Of a stretch of 64,000 bases of DNA, positions 16,144-24,323 are shown piece by piece. A program made the translations under genes and the position numbers. Source of the stretch: Gelidibacter pelagius (lineage in GTDB: Bacteria; Bacteroidota; Bacteroidia; Flavobacteriales; Flavobacteriaceae); NCBI RefSeq assembly GCF_017581925.1, contig NZ_JAGEVG010000009.1, positions 1 to 64,000 of the forward strand. Reading direction: 5' to 3'. Positions within the stretch are counted from its first letter, which is position 1. The number at the start of each line of letters is the position of its first letter. The notes below the pieces were generated by a model, which had not been told where the DNA came from, ran no database searches, and saw only the letters and a program-made list of their open reading frames with translations.

Positions 16144-16911
16144 TTATCTTTCAACCCATTCGCGAAACGCTGCCGTATTGCTCTGACTGGTTTTAAGATG
16201 GTTTTTGTAACCTTTTAATTTTATGGCGAGCGTGTTTTTAGAATACCGTTCTATTTTTTCAATGTATGGCTTATTGACCAGTTCGCTACGGTTGATTCTG
16301 AAAAAATCCGACGGATTGAGATGTTCTTCGATTGCTTTCAACGTAGATTCCGTAAGCAGATGATGTTTGCCTGTAGTATCATAGGCAAAAATGACGCCTT
16401 CATGTGCTGCGAAAAAAATGATGTTTTCAGTATCTAAAAAATAAATTCCCTGTTGGGTATTTATGGAAAATCTTTTTTTATAGGATTTTTCAACGATGTT
16501 TTGATTGAGAAGAGTTTTAATGTTGGCCATCCAACGGTTTTCATCAGATTCTTGATTCCGAAACAGTAAAAACTTATCCCACGCCTTTTGGAAGCGATCT
16601 TTAGAAAAGGGTTTCAAGAGGTAGGCAATACCATTACTATCAAAAGCGTCCATCAAGAATTGGTCATAAGCCGTAGTGAAAATAATCGGACAGGAGACCG
16701 AAACCTGATGATAAATCTCAAACGCATTGCCATCCAATAGTTCAATGTCTGAAAAAATTAGGTCTACCTGATTATTTCTGAGAAAGTCGATAGCGCTTTT
16801 AACGGTGTCAATTTCCGCTGTAATCTGGATTGTAGCATCTAATTCCGCTATGAATCTCTTGAGTTTTTTTCGTGCGGGAATTTCGTCTTCTATAATGAGG
16901 AGTCGTATCAT
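16144..16911 (-). CDS. LytTR-family response regulator
   Basis: The product is 255 residues. The receiver domain spans about 1-120, with acidic residues in IIEDE, the phosphorylated Asp at residue 55 in FSDIELLDG, and Lys in YLLKPFSKDRF. A LytTR DNA-binding domain follows at about 150-255 (IIFFAAHEGVIFAYD, FFRINRSELVNKPYIE). It should be phosphorylated by the adjacent sensor, since the two reading frames overlap by four bases (ATGA). LytTR dimers bind direct repeats upstream of targets. Targets are unknown, though the exported-protein gene at 18013 upstream of the sensor is a candidate. Confidence 0.92.
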   Translation of the reverse strand: MIRLLIIEDEIPARKKLKRFIAELDATIQITAEIDTVKSAIDFLRNNQVDLIFSDIELLDGNAFEIYHQVSVSCPIIFTTAYDQFLMDAFDSNGIAYLLKPFSKDRFQKAWDKFLLFRNQESDENRWMANIKTLLNQNIVEKSYKKRFSINTQQGIYFLDTENIIFFAAHEGVIFAYDTTGKHHLLTESTLKAIEEHLNPSDFFRINRSELVNKPYIEKIERYSKNTLAIKLKGYKNHLKTSQSNTAAFREWVER

Positions 16912-17939
16912 TTATGGGAGGGATGAATCAAGGGAATAGTGACCGAGAAAACATGGGCTGATTGATGAATCTCAATCGTCTTTTTGGTCAGTAATCTATA
17001 TTGTTCTTTTAAATTGCTCAGTGCGCGTCCAGAAATTGTTTTGGTATTCTTTTTCAAATTGATAGTATTTGAAACAATGATGTTGTCGGCGACAATTACC
17101 TTGATGTGAATGGGGTGTTCTGCTGTTCCCAAATTATGTTTGACCGCATTTTCAATCAGCGATTGGAGGGTCAATGGTACGATATGACCAACACTGTTTC
17201 TATTTTCGATACTCAGTTGGTAAACGTTTCCGTACTTGTGCCGAATGAGGTTAAAATATTGCTCTGCAAAAACTAATTCTTCTTCAATACTGACGATTTC
17301 TCTATCCGATGCTTGCAACACATAGCGGTAAATTTCGGCAAATTCATTTAGAAAACCTGAAGCTTTGTCTTTGTCTTCTTCAATCAGTTGGTCTAAAACA
17401 TTGAGATTGTTGAATAGAAAATGTGGGTTGAGCTGTGTTTTAAGTTGGTTGATTCGGCTTTCGGAAAGCGCTTGATGGTAGGTTGCCAATTGCTCTTGGT
17501 GCTTTTTGTTTTTCTGGTAATAATAATAGGCCAGAAAAAAACTGCCATAGATTAAAGCATCCAGCAAGTTTTTAAGGATATCAAGGGGAAGCCGTCTCCC
17601 TCCGTAATTTCTTTCCACGCCGCTATAAACAAGGGCTATTGCTAATCCTAATAGTAGCATTATCAGGATGAACGATACAATAGACGACGCGAAAATTTTC
17701 AAAAGCTCTCTGGTGCTGAAAACATCAGATTTTTGCCATCGTTTGATAAAAATTAAGATGATAGGAAACAAAATACCTACGTTAATCAAGCTGAAAATGA
17801 AAGCTTCTGGTGTAAACGTGTAGAGATCCAATTTTCCTGAAGAATTAATTCGAACATAAATGGAGTCTACATAAGCAAACAGCATAATGAACAGCAGAAA
17901 ATATCGATTCGCGTATATTTGGTTAAGGTATTTTGTCAT
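16908..17939 (-). CDS. LytS-type sensor histidine kinase
   Basis: The product is 343 residues from ATG 17939. Four hydrophobic helices lie at about 12-28, 45-65, 85-105 and 125-142, with no large sensor domain. The His-kinase box LNPHFLFNNLN has His at about 173, and the ATPase region has SLIENAVKHNLG. This is the short LytS/YehU form common in Bacteroidota, where four helices sense a membrane signal. In-frame ATGs further upstream (17978 and 18152) were rejected: the first lies in the loop of a terminator hairpin and the others lie inside the previous gene. It is coupled to the response regulator by a 4-bp overlap. Confidence 0.9.
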   Translation of the reverse strand: MTKYLNQIYANRYFLLFIMLFAYVDSIYVRINSSGKLDLYTFTPEAFIFSLINVGILFPIILIFIKRWQKSDVFSTRELLKIFASSIVSFILIMLLLGLAIALVYSGVERNYGGRRLPLDILKNLLDALIYGSFFLAYYYYQKNKKHQEQLATYHQALSESRINQLKTQLNPHFLFNNLNVLDQLIEEDKDKASGFLNEFAEIYRYVLQASDREIVSIEEELVFAEQYFNLIRHKYGNVYQLSIENRNSVGHIVPLTLQSLIENAVKHNLGTAEHPIHIKVIVADNIIVSNTINLKKNTKTISGRALSNLKEQYRLLTKKTIEIHQSAHVFSVTIPLIHPSHK

Positions 17940-17960
17940 TGCAAATTTGTCGTACAATTT

Positions 17961-17995
17961 ATAAAAATAGTCCTGCATTTCTACAGGACTATTTA
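17961..17995 (-). terminator. Strong intrinsic terminator upstream of the sensor kinase
   Basis: On the minus strand AATAGTCCTG and CAGGACTATT form a perfect 10-bp stem around an 8-base loop, followed by a T-run. It lies between the exported-protein gene (stop at 18013) and the kinase start at 17939, so the kinase must either be read through it or have a very close promoter. Confidence 0.8.
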
Positions 17996-18012
17996 ATCTT
18001 TTAAAGGAGTTT

Positions 18013-18651
18013 TTATTTTTCTGGAAAAGAAGAAATAACAGTCCCTTTATCATCATAGAAGTCGAGTTTGGCGTTATTGTCTTTATCCACATAAAACATG
18101 GCTCTTGGACTTCCATCATCGGCCAAAATAAAAAGACCGTTACTTCCTGCACCTGTTTTACCGAGCATCATCCGTGGCACCATTTGCGACGATGTCTTAC
18201 CGGTCTGATCGTTGAACACCAGATTACTGGTGACATATCTCTTATCATCTTTCATATAATCTTGGGTAATTAATTGCATCACCTGGTCGCCATCATATTG
18301 GTCGTAGGTCAAGGATAATCCGGCGCTGTGGCCATTTTCATTTTTCCGTCCGTCATAAATAAAACCGCCACATTCAATTCCGTCTTCGTTGAAAAATAGC
18401 ATTCCGGAACGTTTCTTTCTACTTTCATTTGTAGGTTTACCGTTGATGAGGTCTTTTCCGTTAGGAAATCGATCGACGTTGGTAATGATCATTTTTACGG
18501 TGCCATCTTTTTCAATGATGTTAATGCGTTCCACATCAATCTCACTGAATTTTTGATTTTCGGTTGATTTAAATGCCAAACTTGTAAAGGCAAGCATCCC
18601 GATAACTGTTGCGATAGCAAATGTTCTTAAAAATGTTAATTCTCTGTTCAT
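18013..18651 (-). CDS. Exported protein of unknown function
   Basis: The product is 212 residues. An N-terminal hydrophobic stretch (FLRTFAIATVIGMLAFTSLAF) is probably a signal peptide or anchor. The body is rich in Asp, Asn and Gly, with repeated beta-like units of the form xxFxxDDGxxxxxxxxDxxG (RINIIEKDGTVKM, GMLFFNEDGIEC, GLFILADDGSPRAM, LDFYDDKGTVISS). This suggests a small repeated beta fold. I do not recognise the family. A likely promoter reads TTG, 20 bases, TAGTTTTA on the minus strand just upstream. The gene is followed by a strong terminator before the two-component genes. It could be regulated by them, but that is inference. Confidence 0.75.
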   Translation of the reverse strand: MNRELTFLRTFAIATVIGMLAFTSLAFKSTENQKFSEIDVERINIIEKDGTVKMIITNVDRFPNGKDLINGKPTNESRKKRSGMLFFNEDGIECGGFIYDGRKNENGHSAGLSLTYDQYDGDQVMQLITQDYMKDDKRYVTSNLVFNDQTGKTSSQMVPRMMLGKTGAGSNGLFILADDGSPRAMFYVDKDNNAKLDFYDDKGTVISSFPEK

Positions 18652-18814
18652 GATAATATTTTGTTTTGAATTTTATATGTGTAAAACTACATCAGAGCTG
18701 CTTTGAGTTCAAGAACAAAACAATGAGTACAGGAAAGAATCGGGTGAGTTAAGGAATTTTTAAGATGAGTTAAAATTTACATACTGAAAGACGAGAGCAA
18801 ATATATACCACTAT

Positions 18815-19609
18815 TTAAAAAATCACTTCTAAGTCTACGATCAGCGGCCGATGGTCAGATATTACAGGTTCTTTTAATAATTGGACGTTTTTGGTCTTAA
18901 AGGTCACATGTTCGGAATTTCTGTGGATAAGATGGTCAATTTCAGATTGATCTTCTCCTTGAAAGCTTAAATTATCATCGCCTTTTTCTACAAAAACAAA
19001 ACCTTGTTCAGCAAAGTATAGCATCGTTGGCGAATCGGGGGTGCAATTAAAATCGCCCGTAATAATCGCTGCCATGTTCAAACTATCTATATGGGTCACC
19101 AATGCTTTTGCTTGATTTAATCGGTTGCTGCTTCCTTCGCTACCGCCAATCCAATCAAAATGAACATTTGCAAATATAATATTGCAATTTTCGCTTAGAG
19201 CTACTTCATGAACGATTGAAGTTCTTGGTTCATATTTTCCATCAGGCAGATGCAACACTTTGGTCGTGACCAGTGGTTTCGTAGTTAAGGTGGCCATACC
19301 GTATTCGCCATTTTGATAATCCATGAATTTGCCAAAGGTGCCTTCCATATCAGTTTCTTGAGCTAAAAACTCTGTTTGATCCATGTTATTTGAACGCGAA
19401 ATGTAATGATCAACTTCCTGCAACCCACATAAATCTGGGGCTTGAGATTTTATAAGAGCTGCGGCACGAGATAAATCCAAAATGGTGTCTAATCCTTTAC
19501 CATGTCGGATGTTGTAAGACATGACTTTAAGATCAATAGTTTGCTTCTCGTTATCCTTGCAGGAACTAAAAATGCCGAAACAAATAAGGATATATACGAT
19601 ATTTTTCAT
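18815..19609 (-). CDS. Endonuclease/exonuclease/phosphatase-family lipoprotein
   Basis: The product is 264 residues. An N-terminal lipobox (GIFSSC) indicates a lipoprotein. The EEP fold motifs are present in order: VMSYNIRHG near residue 30, GLQEVD with the metal-binding Glu, NVHFDW, TGDFNCTP with the Asp-Asn pair, and SDHRPLIVDLE with the catalytic His near the end. Members cleave phosphodiester bonds in nucleic acids, inositol phosphates or sphingomyelin. A surface lipoprotein of this size could scavenge phosphate or degrade extracellular DNA or lipid. It has its own promoter. Confidence 0.9.
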   Translation of the reverse strand: MKNIVYILICFGIFSSCKDNEKQTIDLKVMSYNIRHGKGLDTILDLSRAAALIKSQAPDLCGLQEVDHYISRSNNMDQTEFLAQETDMEGTFGKFMDYQNGEYGMATLTTKPLVTTKVLHLPDGKYEPRTSIVHEVALSENCNIIFANVHFDWIGGSEGSSNRLNQAKALVTHIDSLNMAAIITGDFNCTPDSPTMLYFAEQGFVFVEKGDDNLSFQGEDQSEIDHLIHRNSEHVTFKTKNVQLLKEPVISDHRPLIVDLEVIF

Positions 19610-19645
19610 CTTTCACTTACAATTATTTGAACAATACGCTTGGGC

Positions 19646-19676
19646 TAAAATTATACTAAAAGACTCTCGGATGCAA
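19646..19676 (-). promoter_or_regulatory. Promoter for the EEP lipoprotein gene
   Basis: On the minus strand, TTG followed after 20 bases by TAATTTTA matches the Bacteroidota -33/-7 arrangement with one mismatch in the -7 box. It lies about 40 bases upstream of the ATG at 19609. Confidence 0.5.
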
Positions 19677-19900
19677 GAAATCAGGTCATATTAGTCAAGC
19701 CAGTAATTTATTCAGTCATTAATAGAGTTAAGAGAAATAGTTTATAAGAGCTTCTTAAACACGGTTGGAATACACGTTATTACCAAGATTTAGGTGGACG
19801 GCCCCAGATTGGATCTGCATTGTAGTCGTTTGTAGGTTGTGAGTTTGTTTGTGTACACGTTGAAAATAAATATGAAGTGGGTGTAACACTAACTTGGGGG

Positions 19901-19934
19901 TTGTTCGTTCATCAAATTATTAATATTACTTTTG
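19901..19934 (+). promoter_or_regulatory. Promoter for the 130-residue protein and methyltransferase genes
   Basis: TTG at 19901 and a perfect TACTTTTG (-7 consensus TAnnTTTG) at 19927-19934 are 23 bases apart. The ATG of the next gene is at 19970. The rest of the 19610-19969 space shows only the opposing promoter at 19646. Confidence 0.6.
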
Positions 19935-19969
19935 AAACTTCAAAACAACCTATCATCAATCTTTAGTTT

Positions 19970-20362
19970 ATGTCCTATCAAAATATTTTCGATCTTTTCT
20001 GGAATCAAGTTAATGCAAGTATTGAGGAGGGGAGCTTTGCGAAACTGACCATGGCGAAAACCATTGGCAAGCCTAACCTGAAGAATATTTTTGTCCGGCC
20101 GCTCAATTCAGAGGATGACTTTAAGGTGTTAGTAAAATCGCACTACCGGTCTAAAGAAACAGAAGATGAGGAACAGGAACTTAGCCTAGCAGAAACCTAT
20201 GCTTTTTTAAAATCACATCTCCAAACGTCTTTTACATCAGTTCTTTTATTTACCACAAAAAAAGACGTCACTTTCAAAATCAACAAAAAGGGAGCGGGAC
20301 GCATTACCGAAAACAATCCGACGTTTCGTGACGTTAAGCAAGCTAAGACGGATAAAGAGTAG
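19970..20362 (+). CDS. Conserved hypothetical protein, methyltransferase neighbour
   Basis: The product is 130 soluble residues. The mixed alpha/beta sequence holds IFDLFWNQVNASIEEG at the start, FAKLTMAKTIGKPNLKNIFVR, and VLLFTTKKDVTFKINKKG near the end. No catalytic motif or localisation signal is seen. From memory of flavobacterial genomes, proteins of this type recur as short conserved hypotheticals, but I cannot name a domain. It is followed after 86 bp by a methyltransferase gene on the same strand under one promoter, so a joint role in modifying RNA or protein is possible. Confidence 0.75.
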   Translation: MSYQNIFDLFWNQVNASIEEGSFAKLTMAKTIGKPNLKNIFVRPLNSEDDFKVLVKSHYRSKETEDEEQELSLAETYAFLKSHLQTSFTSVLLFTTKKDVTFKINKKGAGRITENNPTFRDVKQAKTDKE

Positions 20363-20448
20363 TGAAATATTCAAGGTTGAATTGACCACTTTATTGTTGT
20401 CTCTTATGCACTAATTTCCTGTTTTGGGAAGCCTACAGTTCAAAAAGA

Positions 20449-21132
20449 GTGTTTGTGAAGAAAAAAGAAAACAGATCTAAAATAAAAAAGACACCTTGGC
20501 CTACTAAAGACGCTATGGAACAGGTGTATGCCATGAAGTTATGGGGCAATAATGATTCTGAGTTCTATTCGGGAATTGGATCACATCACCCAGAGATTGT
20601 GGAGCCATATCTAAAAGTTTTGACGACGTTTTTGATATCGTTTAAAAAGCCTCTTGTGTTGTGCGATCTGGGCTGTGGCGATTTTAATGTAGGTAAGGAA
20701 TTGGTGAGATACACCGAAAAATATATCGCCGTCGATATCGTAGCAGATCTAATCGCTTATAATAAAGAAAAATTCAAGGAAGAAAATTTACAATTTCGTT
20801 GTTTGGATATTGCAATGGATGATTTGCCTTCTGGAGATTGTGCGCTATTAAGGCAAGTGCTTCAGCATTTATCTAATGCAGAAATACAAAAGATTGTTCA
20901 AAAGTTAGCCGATTTTAAATATGTTATTTTAACAGAGCATCTACCGAACGGGGACTTTATACCTAACAAGGATATCATCTCAGGACAGGGGATTCGATTA
21001 AAAAAGAACAGTGGTCTGGACTTGTTGGCGCCACCGTTTGATTTTAAGGTTAAGGATGAAAAGCAATTACTATCCATACCATTAAAAGAGGGGAAAGGCG
21101 TTATAATCACGACACTTTATCAAGTTTTTTAA
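20449..21132 (+). CDS. Class I SAM-dependent methyltransferase
   Basis: The product is 227 residues from GTG 20449. Motif I is LCDLGCGDFNVGKEL near residues 74-88, followed by the acidic AVDIV after strand 2, and CALLRQVLQHLSNAEI as the post-II/motif-IV region. The fold is that of a small-molecule, RNA or protein methyltransferase, and the substrate is not evident. The start is uncertain: GTG codons at 20449 and 20455 precede a Lys-rich segment that reads KKTPWPTKDAMEQVYAMKLWG and looks genuine, while the first ATG is at 20515, inside it. The gene sits under the same promoter as the preceding 130-residue protein. Confidence 0.82.
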   Translation: MFVKKKENRSKIKKTPWPTKDAMEQVYAMKLWGNNDSEFYSGIGSHHPEIVEPYLKVLTTFLISFKKPLVLCDLGCGDFNVGKELVRYTEKYIAVDIVADLIAYNKEKFKEENLQFRCLDIAMDDLPSGDCALLRQVLQHLSNAEIQKIVQKLADFKYVILTEHLPNGDFIPNKDIISGQGIRLKKNSGLDLLAPPFDFKVKDEKQLLSIPLKEGKGVIITTLYQVF

Positions 21133-21685
21133 ACTTCTGCGATGTTGCTATGCTCGCTGAATTCGAACTTCAACCAATTCATAGGTTTTTTGGAATGTTA
21201 TAGAATTTTCCTTCCCTGTTTTTTATGTCCCATTGAGCTTGAGCTTTAGAAAATTATATAGAAATCCTACTTGAACCCATATCTAACAATATGCTTTCCT
21301 TCACATTTCAGTGTTAATGCCAATCAGTGTTAATGCCAATTAGATTTTATCACATAATTCACCAGCTTTCCTCGTCTTCACATAAGAGAAAAGACGCTCT
21401 TTTTTCGGTATTTGCAATTGTCTGAAAAATAAAAACACATCCCTCCAAAAAATAATTTTGCCCTCTTTCAATTCACTTGGTCTATTTCGCTGAACCTAAT
21501 AAGAAAGGGACGTGGGATGAAAATTAGTGCTATGTATAACCAGAGCCAGGATCGTATAATTGGAAAAAACTTCAATTTGAATGATGACAATTTTTCAATT
21601 CTCCGATATCTAATTGTAAAGGGGAATGATTCAGCATTGTTACCAACTTTTCACTAATCTATTTTAACCAATAAAATCAAATACA
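21133..21685. other. Intergenic stretch with a 16-bp tandem duplication
   Basis: In 553 bases I see no gene. At 21309-21340 CAGTGTTAATGCCAAT occurs twice in tandem. AAGAG/CTCTT at about 21387-21404 followed by T could be a weak terminator for the methyltransferase. The region should hold the promoter of the signalling operon, but no clear -7 box stands out. Confidence 0.5.
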
Positions 21686-23359
21686 ATGAAAGAGCAAGAA
21701 ATTTCTATGTTAATTCGCCACATTGCCGGCTCCAAAAAAGGACAGGTGGAAAAAATTTCAGTGGCAAGCACACCTGAAGTACGGATAGGTCGCGGAATGG
21801 AGAACAATGTGAGCTTTGATCCTGTTAAGGAAGATACCATCAGTCGTGATCATTGCCGAATTGTTCAAGACAGCAATAATCCTGAGCGTTTCTGGATCTT
21901 CGATTGCCAGAGCAAAAACGGGACTTTTGTAAATGATGTACCAACTACCAGTAAAACCGAGCTTTTTGCTGGTGATATTGTAAAACTTGGCAAAGAAGGC
22001 CCTTCGTTTGAATTTGATCTTGATCCACGTCCACAATCGCATATCAAAAAGACCCGTGTCATTGATGCAGTCGCGGCAAAGGAAACAAAAGTGCATACTG
22101 CTACAAATACGTCAAAGGCCACATCAGAAAAAACGCCACCGGTAAAAGAAGGCATCGGCAAGAATACCATGCAGCACATGATTCGCGAATCTGAAAAGAA
22201 AGGTAAAACCGGTCTGGTCATTACCATCATTGCGTTTTTGTTGTTGGCTGCAACGGGCGGTTATTTGTTGTATAAAAAACAGAGTGTAAAAGAAATTGTG
22301 CACGTAAGGGAGCCTAAAACGACATTCACTCCTACCGAAATAGCAAAGACAAATAATGATAAAGTCGTTTATGTGGAGTTAGCCTGGAAGCTTACAAGTA
22401 CGGCATCAAGTGAAGAAATGTACCATGTTTATTATCCCATTATGAAGGATAAACAAATTATGGGACATAGAGGTGCCTATATTCAAAATCAGCAGGGACA
22501 AATTGAGCCATTATTAGTTACAAAAGGGGACTATCTCAGAGCGCTTGGGAATACTCAAGGCATAGAGTTAGACCTTATTGCGGGTAAAGGAACGGGCAGT
22601 GGTTTTGTTATAGACGAACGAGGTTTTATAGCAACCAATCGTCATGTCGCTACGAGTTGGTTTACTACCTTTCAATTTCAGCAATATGCTTTTCCCGGGG
22701 TGCTTGTGGAGCCAAATAAAAATGGCCAACTCGCACCGGCTTGGGAGAAAGAAGTCACCCAAGAAATGGTTGGTCGTTGGGTGCCTGGTAATAATGAAAA
22801 ATACACCGGTGTCAATACTTATCTCGACGTAACCTTTGCCAATAATTCACAACGAACACCAGCTAAGATTGTCCGGGTCTCGCCTACGCACGACATAGCA
22901 ATGATTAAAATTGATTTGCCTGAGTCGCTATCCAAAGTAGAGCTTTATGACAGCTACAATGAAATTCAGCCAGGCGATGCTGCCATTGTAATGGGGTATC
23001 CTGCGATGTCTCCGGGGCAACTTGTGCTTAAGCGTTCACAAGATTATTTTAATACCAATCCAAACATCACCAGCGTCCCGGTGCCGACCATTAGTACAGG
23101 AAACGTAGGACGGATGGTCCGTGGAAGCGAAAAAAATGATCGGATTGATGACTACCAATCTTCGTTTGGAGATTATTATCAACTTACGATCAATTCTTCT
23201 GGAGGCGGAAACAGCGGCGGACCTATGTTTGATGACAAGGGTCGTGCAGTTGGTGTGTACAGTGCCGGTACGACCGATGGAAGAGGGAATGCTATTAGTT
23301 TTGCTGTTCCAATTAAATACGTCATGGAGTTAATGGGACGTCAGCAGGTCATAAAATAG
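21686..23359 (+). CDS. FHA domain-transmembrane-trypsin-like serine protease
   Basis: The product is 557 residues. An FHA domain spans about 10-112 (RIGRG, SRDHCRI with the phosphothreonine-binding Arg/Ser, KNGTFVND). A low-complexity linker follows to 172, then one membrane helix at 176-196 (GLVITIIAFLLLAATGGYLL). The S1C-type protease spans about 290-557. The catalytic triad is complete: His320 in TNRHVAT, Asp403 in THDIAMIKID, and Ser510 in GGGNSGGPM. The protease faces the periplasm and the FHA the cytoplasm. The FHA presumably binds a phosphothreonine made by the kinase two genes downstream. An insertion at 330-380 between His and Asp is larger than in DegP-like enzymes. No PDZ domain is present. 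Confidence 0.92.
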   Translation: MKEQEISMLIRHIAGSKKGQVEKISVASTPEVRIGRGMENNVSFDPVKEDTISRDHCRIVQDSNNPERFWIFDCQSKNGTFVNDVPTTSKTELFAGDIVKLGKEGPSFEFDLDPRPQSHIKKTRVIDAVAAKETKVHTATNTSKATSEKTPPVKEGIGKNTMQHMIRESEKKGKTGLVITIIAFLLLAATGGYLLYKKQSVKEIVHVREPKTTFTPTEIAKTNNDKVVYVELAWKLTSTASSEEMYHVYYPIMKDKQIMGHRGAYIQNQQGQIEPLLVTKGDYLRALGNTQGIELDLIAGKGTGSGFVIDERGFIATNRHVATSWFTTFQFQQYAFPGVLVEPNKNGQLAPAWEKEVTQEMVGRWVPGNNEKYTGVNTYLDVTFANNSQRTPAKIVRVSPTHDIAMIKIDLPESLSKVELYDSYNEIQPGDAAIVMGYPAMSPGQLVLKRSQDYFNTNPNITSVPVPTISTGNVGRMVRGSEKNDRIDDYQSSFGDYYQLTINSSGGGNSGGPMFDDKGRAVGVYSAGTTDGRGNAISFAVPIKYVMELMGRQQVIK

Positions 23360-23465
23360 ACGTTTTGCCAACTATCAGTTTTTAAATGATTACTGTCACT
23401 ATTCCACCAGTTCCTAAATGTGACGCTGGTGGATGACTGTAACAAAGCAATTAACACTTATAACT

Positions 23466-24323
23466 ATGAGGTTTTTATTTTCAAAAAGTAAGAATAAGAC
23501 GGGCGATACAACAATGAGCGAACAAAGAAAGGAAGGGGGATTTTGTGAGGTTTATGCCGTTTCAGAAACAGGCCCGGTACGCGACCACAACGAAGACGCC
23601 ATTGCTTTTTCTTTTCCAGAAAATAATAAGCAAAATCTTGTTGCTGTGGTTGCAGATGGTATGGGAGGGCACAATGCGGGGGAGGTGGCCAGTAAGATGG
23701 CTTGCGATCTTTTGCTTGACTACTGCTTGACCAACTGGAAACAGCACACTCCGGAAGAATTGCTTGAAAACGCATTTATAGAAGCGCACCAAAAGATCGT
23801 AGCGGCCGGAGAATCAAACACCGAGCAAAGAGGAATGGGGACCACGGCCACTTCGGTGATTATCCAGGAGGACGTTTGTTATATCGGACATATCGGTGAT
23901 AGTCGTGCTTACCTGTTACGAAATGGCAGTCTAACACAATTGAGCACAGACCATACGCTGGTCAATCAAATGTTTGAAAGGGGTGAGATTACAGAAAAGC
24001 AACGGGACCATCATCCAATGAAAAATGTACTATTACAGGCATTGGGCACCACGCCAACAATACAGCCCCAGATTTCGTCTGATGGATGGATGCTAAGTGA
24101 AGGTGATCGATTATTGCTCTGTTCGGATGGGGTGTATGATGTGCTCAGCGTAGAGGATATCAAAGATTTACTTTTAATGAAACAACCTGAATTTGTATTG
24201 GAATGTCTCAGTGTGATGGCCACAGCCCGTAAGGTGTCTGATAACTTTTCCGCTTTAATGATAGATATTTCGTCGGGCGTCCAAGCGATGCCTTCGGTAA
24301 CAAAAGAACAAAATATAATATAA
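23466..24323 (+). CDS. PP2C-family protein phosphatase
   Basis: The product is 285 residues from ATG 23466. The metal-binding motifs of bacterial PP2C are all present: VRDHNEDAI, VADGMGGHNAGE, GMGTTATS, GHIGDSRAYLL, STDHTL and LLCSDGVYDVL. It removes phosphate from Ser/Thr, and the obvious substrate is the kinase encoded next or its targets. No membrane segment is seen. An in-frame ATG at 23433 would add 11 residues; the later start is chosen because the first added residues (MTVTKQLTLIT) look uncharacteristic, but this is not certain. The TAA overlaps the kinase ATG (TAATG), so the two are translationally coupled. Confidence 0.93.
   Translation: MRFLFSKSKNKTGDTTMSEQRKEGGFCEVYAVSETGPVRDHNEDAIAFSFPENNKQNLVAVVADGMGGHNAGEVASKMACDLLLDYCLTNWKQHTPEELLENAFIEAHQKIVAAGESNTEQRGMGTTATSVIIQEDVCYIGHIGDSRAYLLRNGSLTQLSTDHTLVNQMFERGEITEKQRDHHPMKNVLLQALGTTPTIQPQISSDGWMLSEGDRLLLCSDGVYDVLSVEDIKDLLLMKQPEFVLECLSVMATARKVSDNFSALMIDISSGVQAMPSVTKEQNII

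Noticed and set aside
18013-18152. Longer sensor kinase starting inside the exported-protein gene
   Set aside because: The extra N-terminus would be read out of frame through that gene and across a strong terminator.
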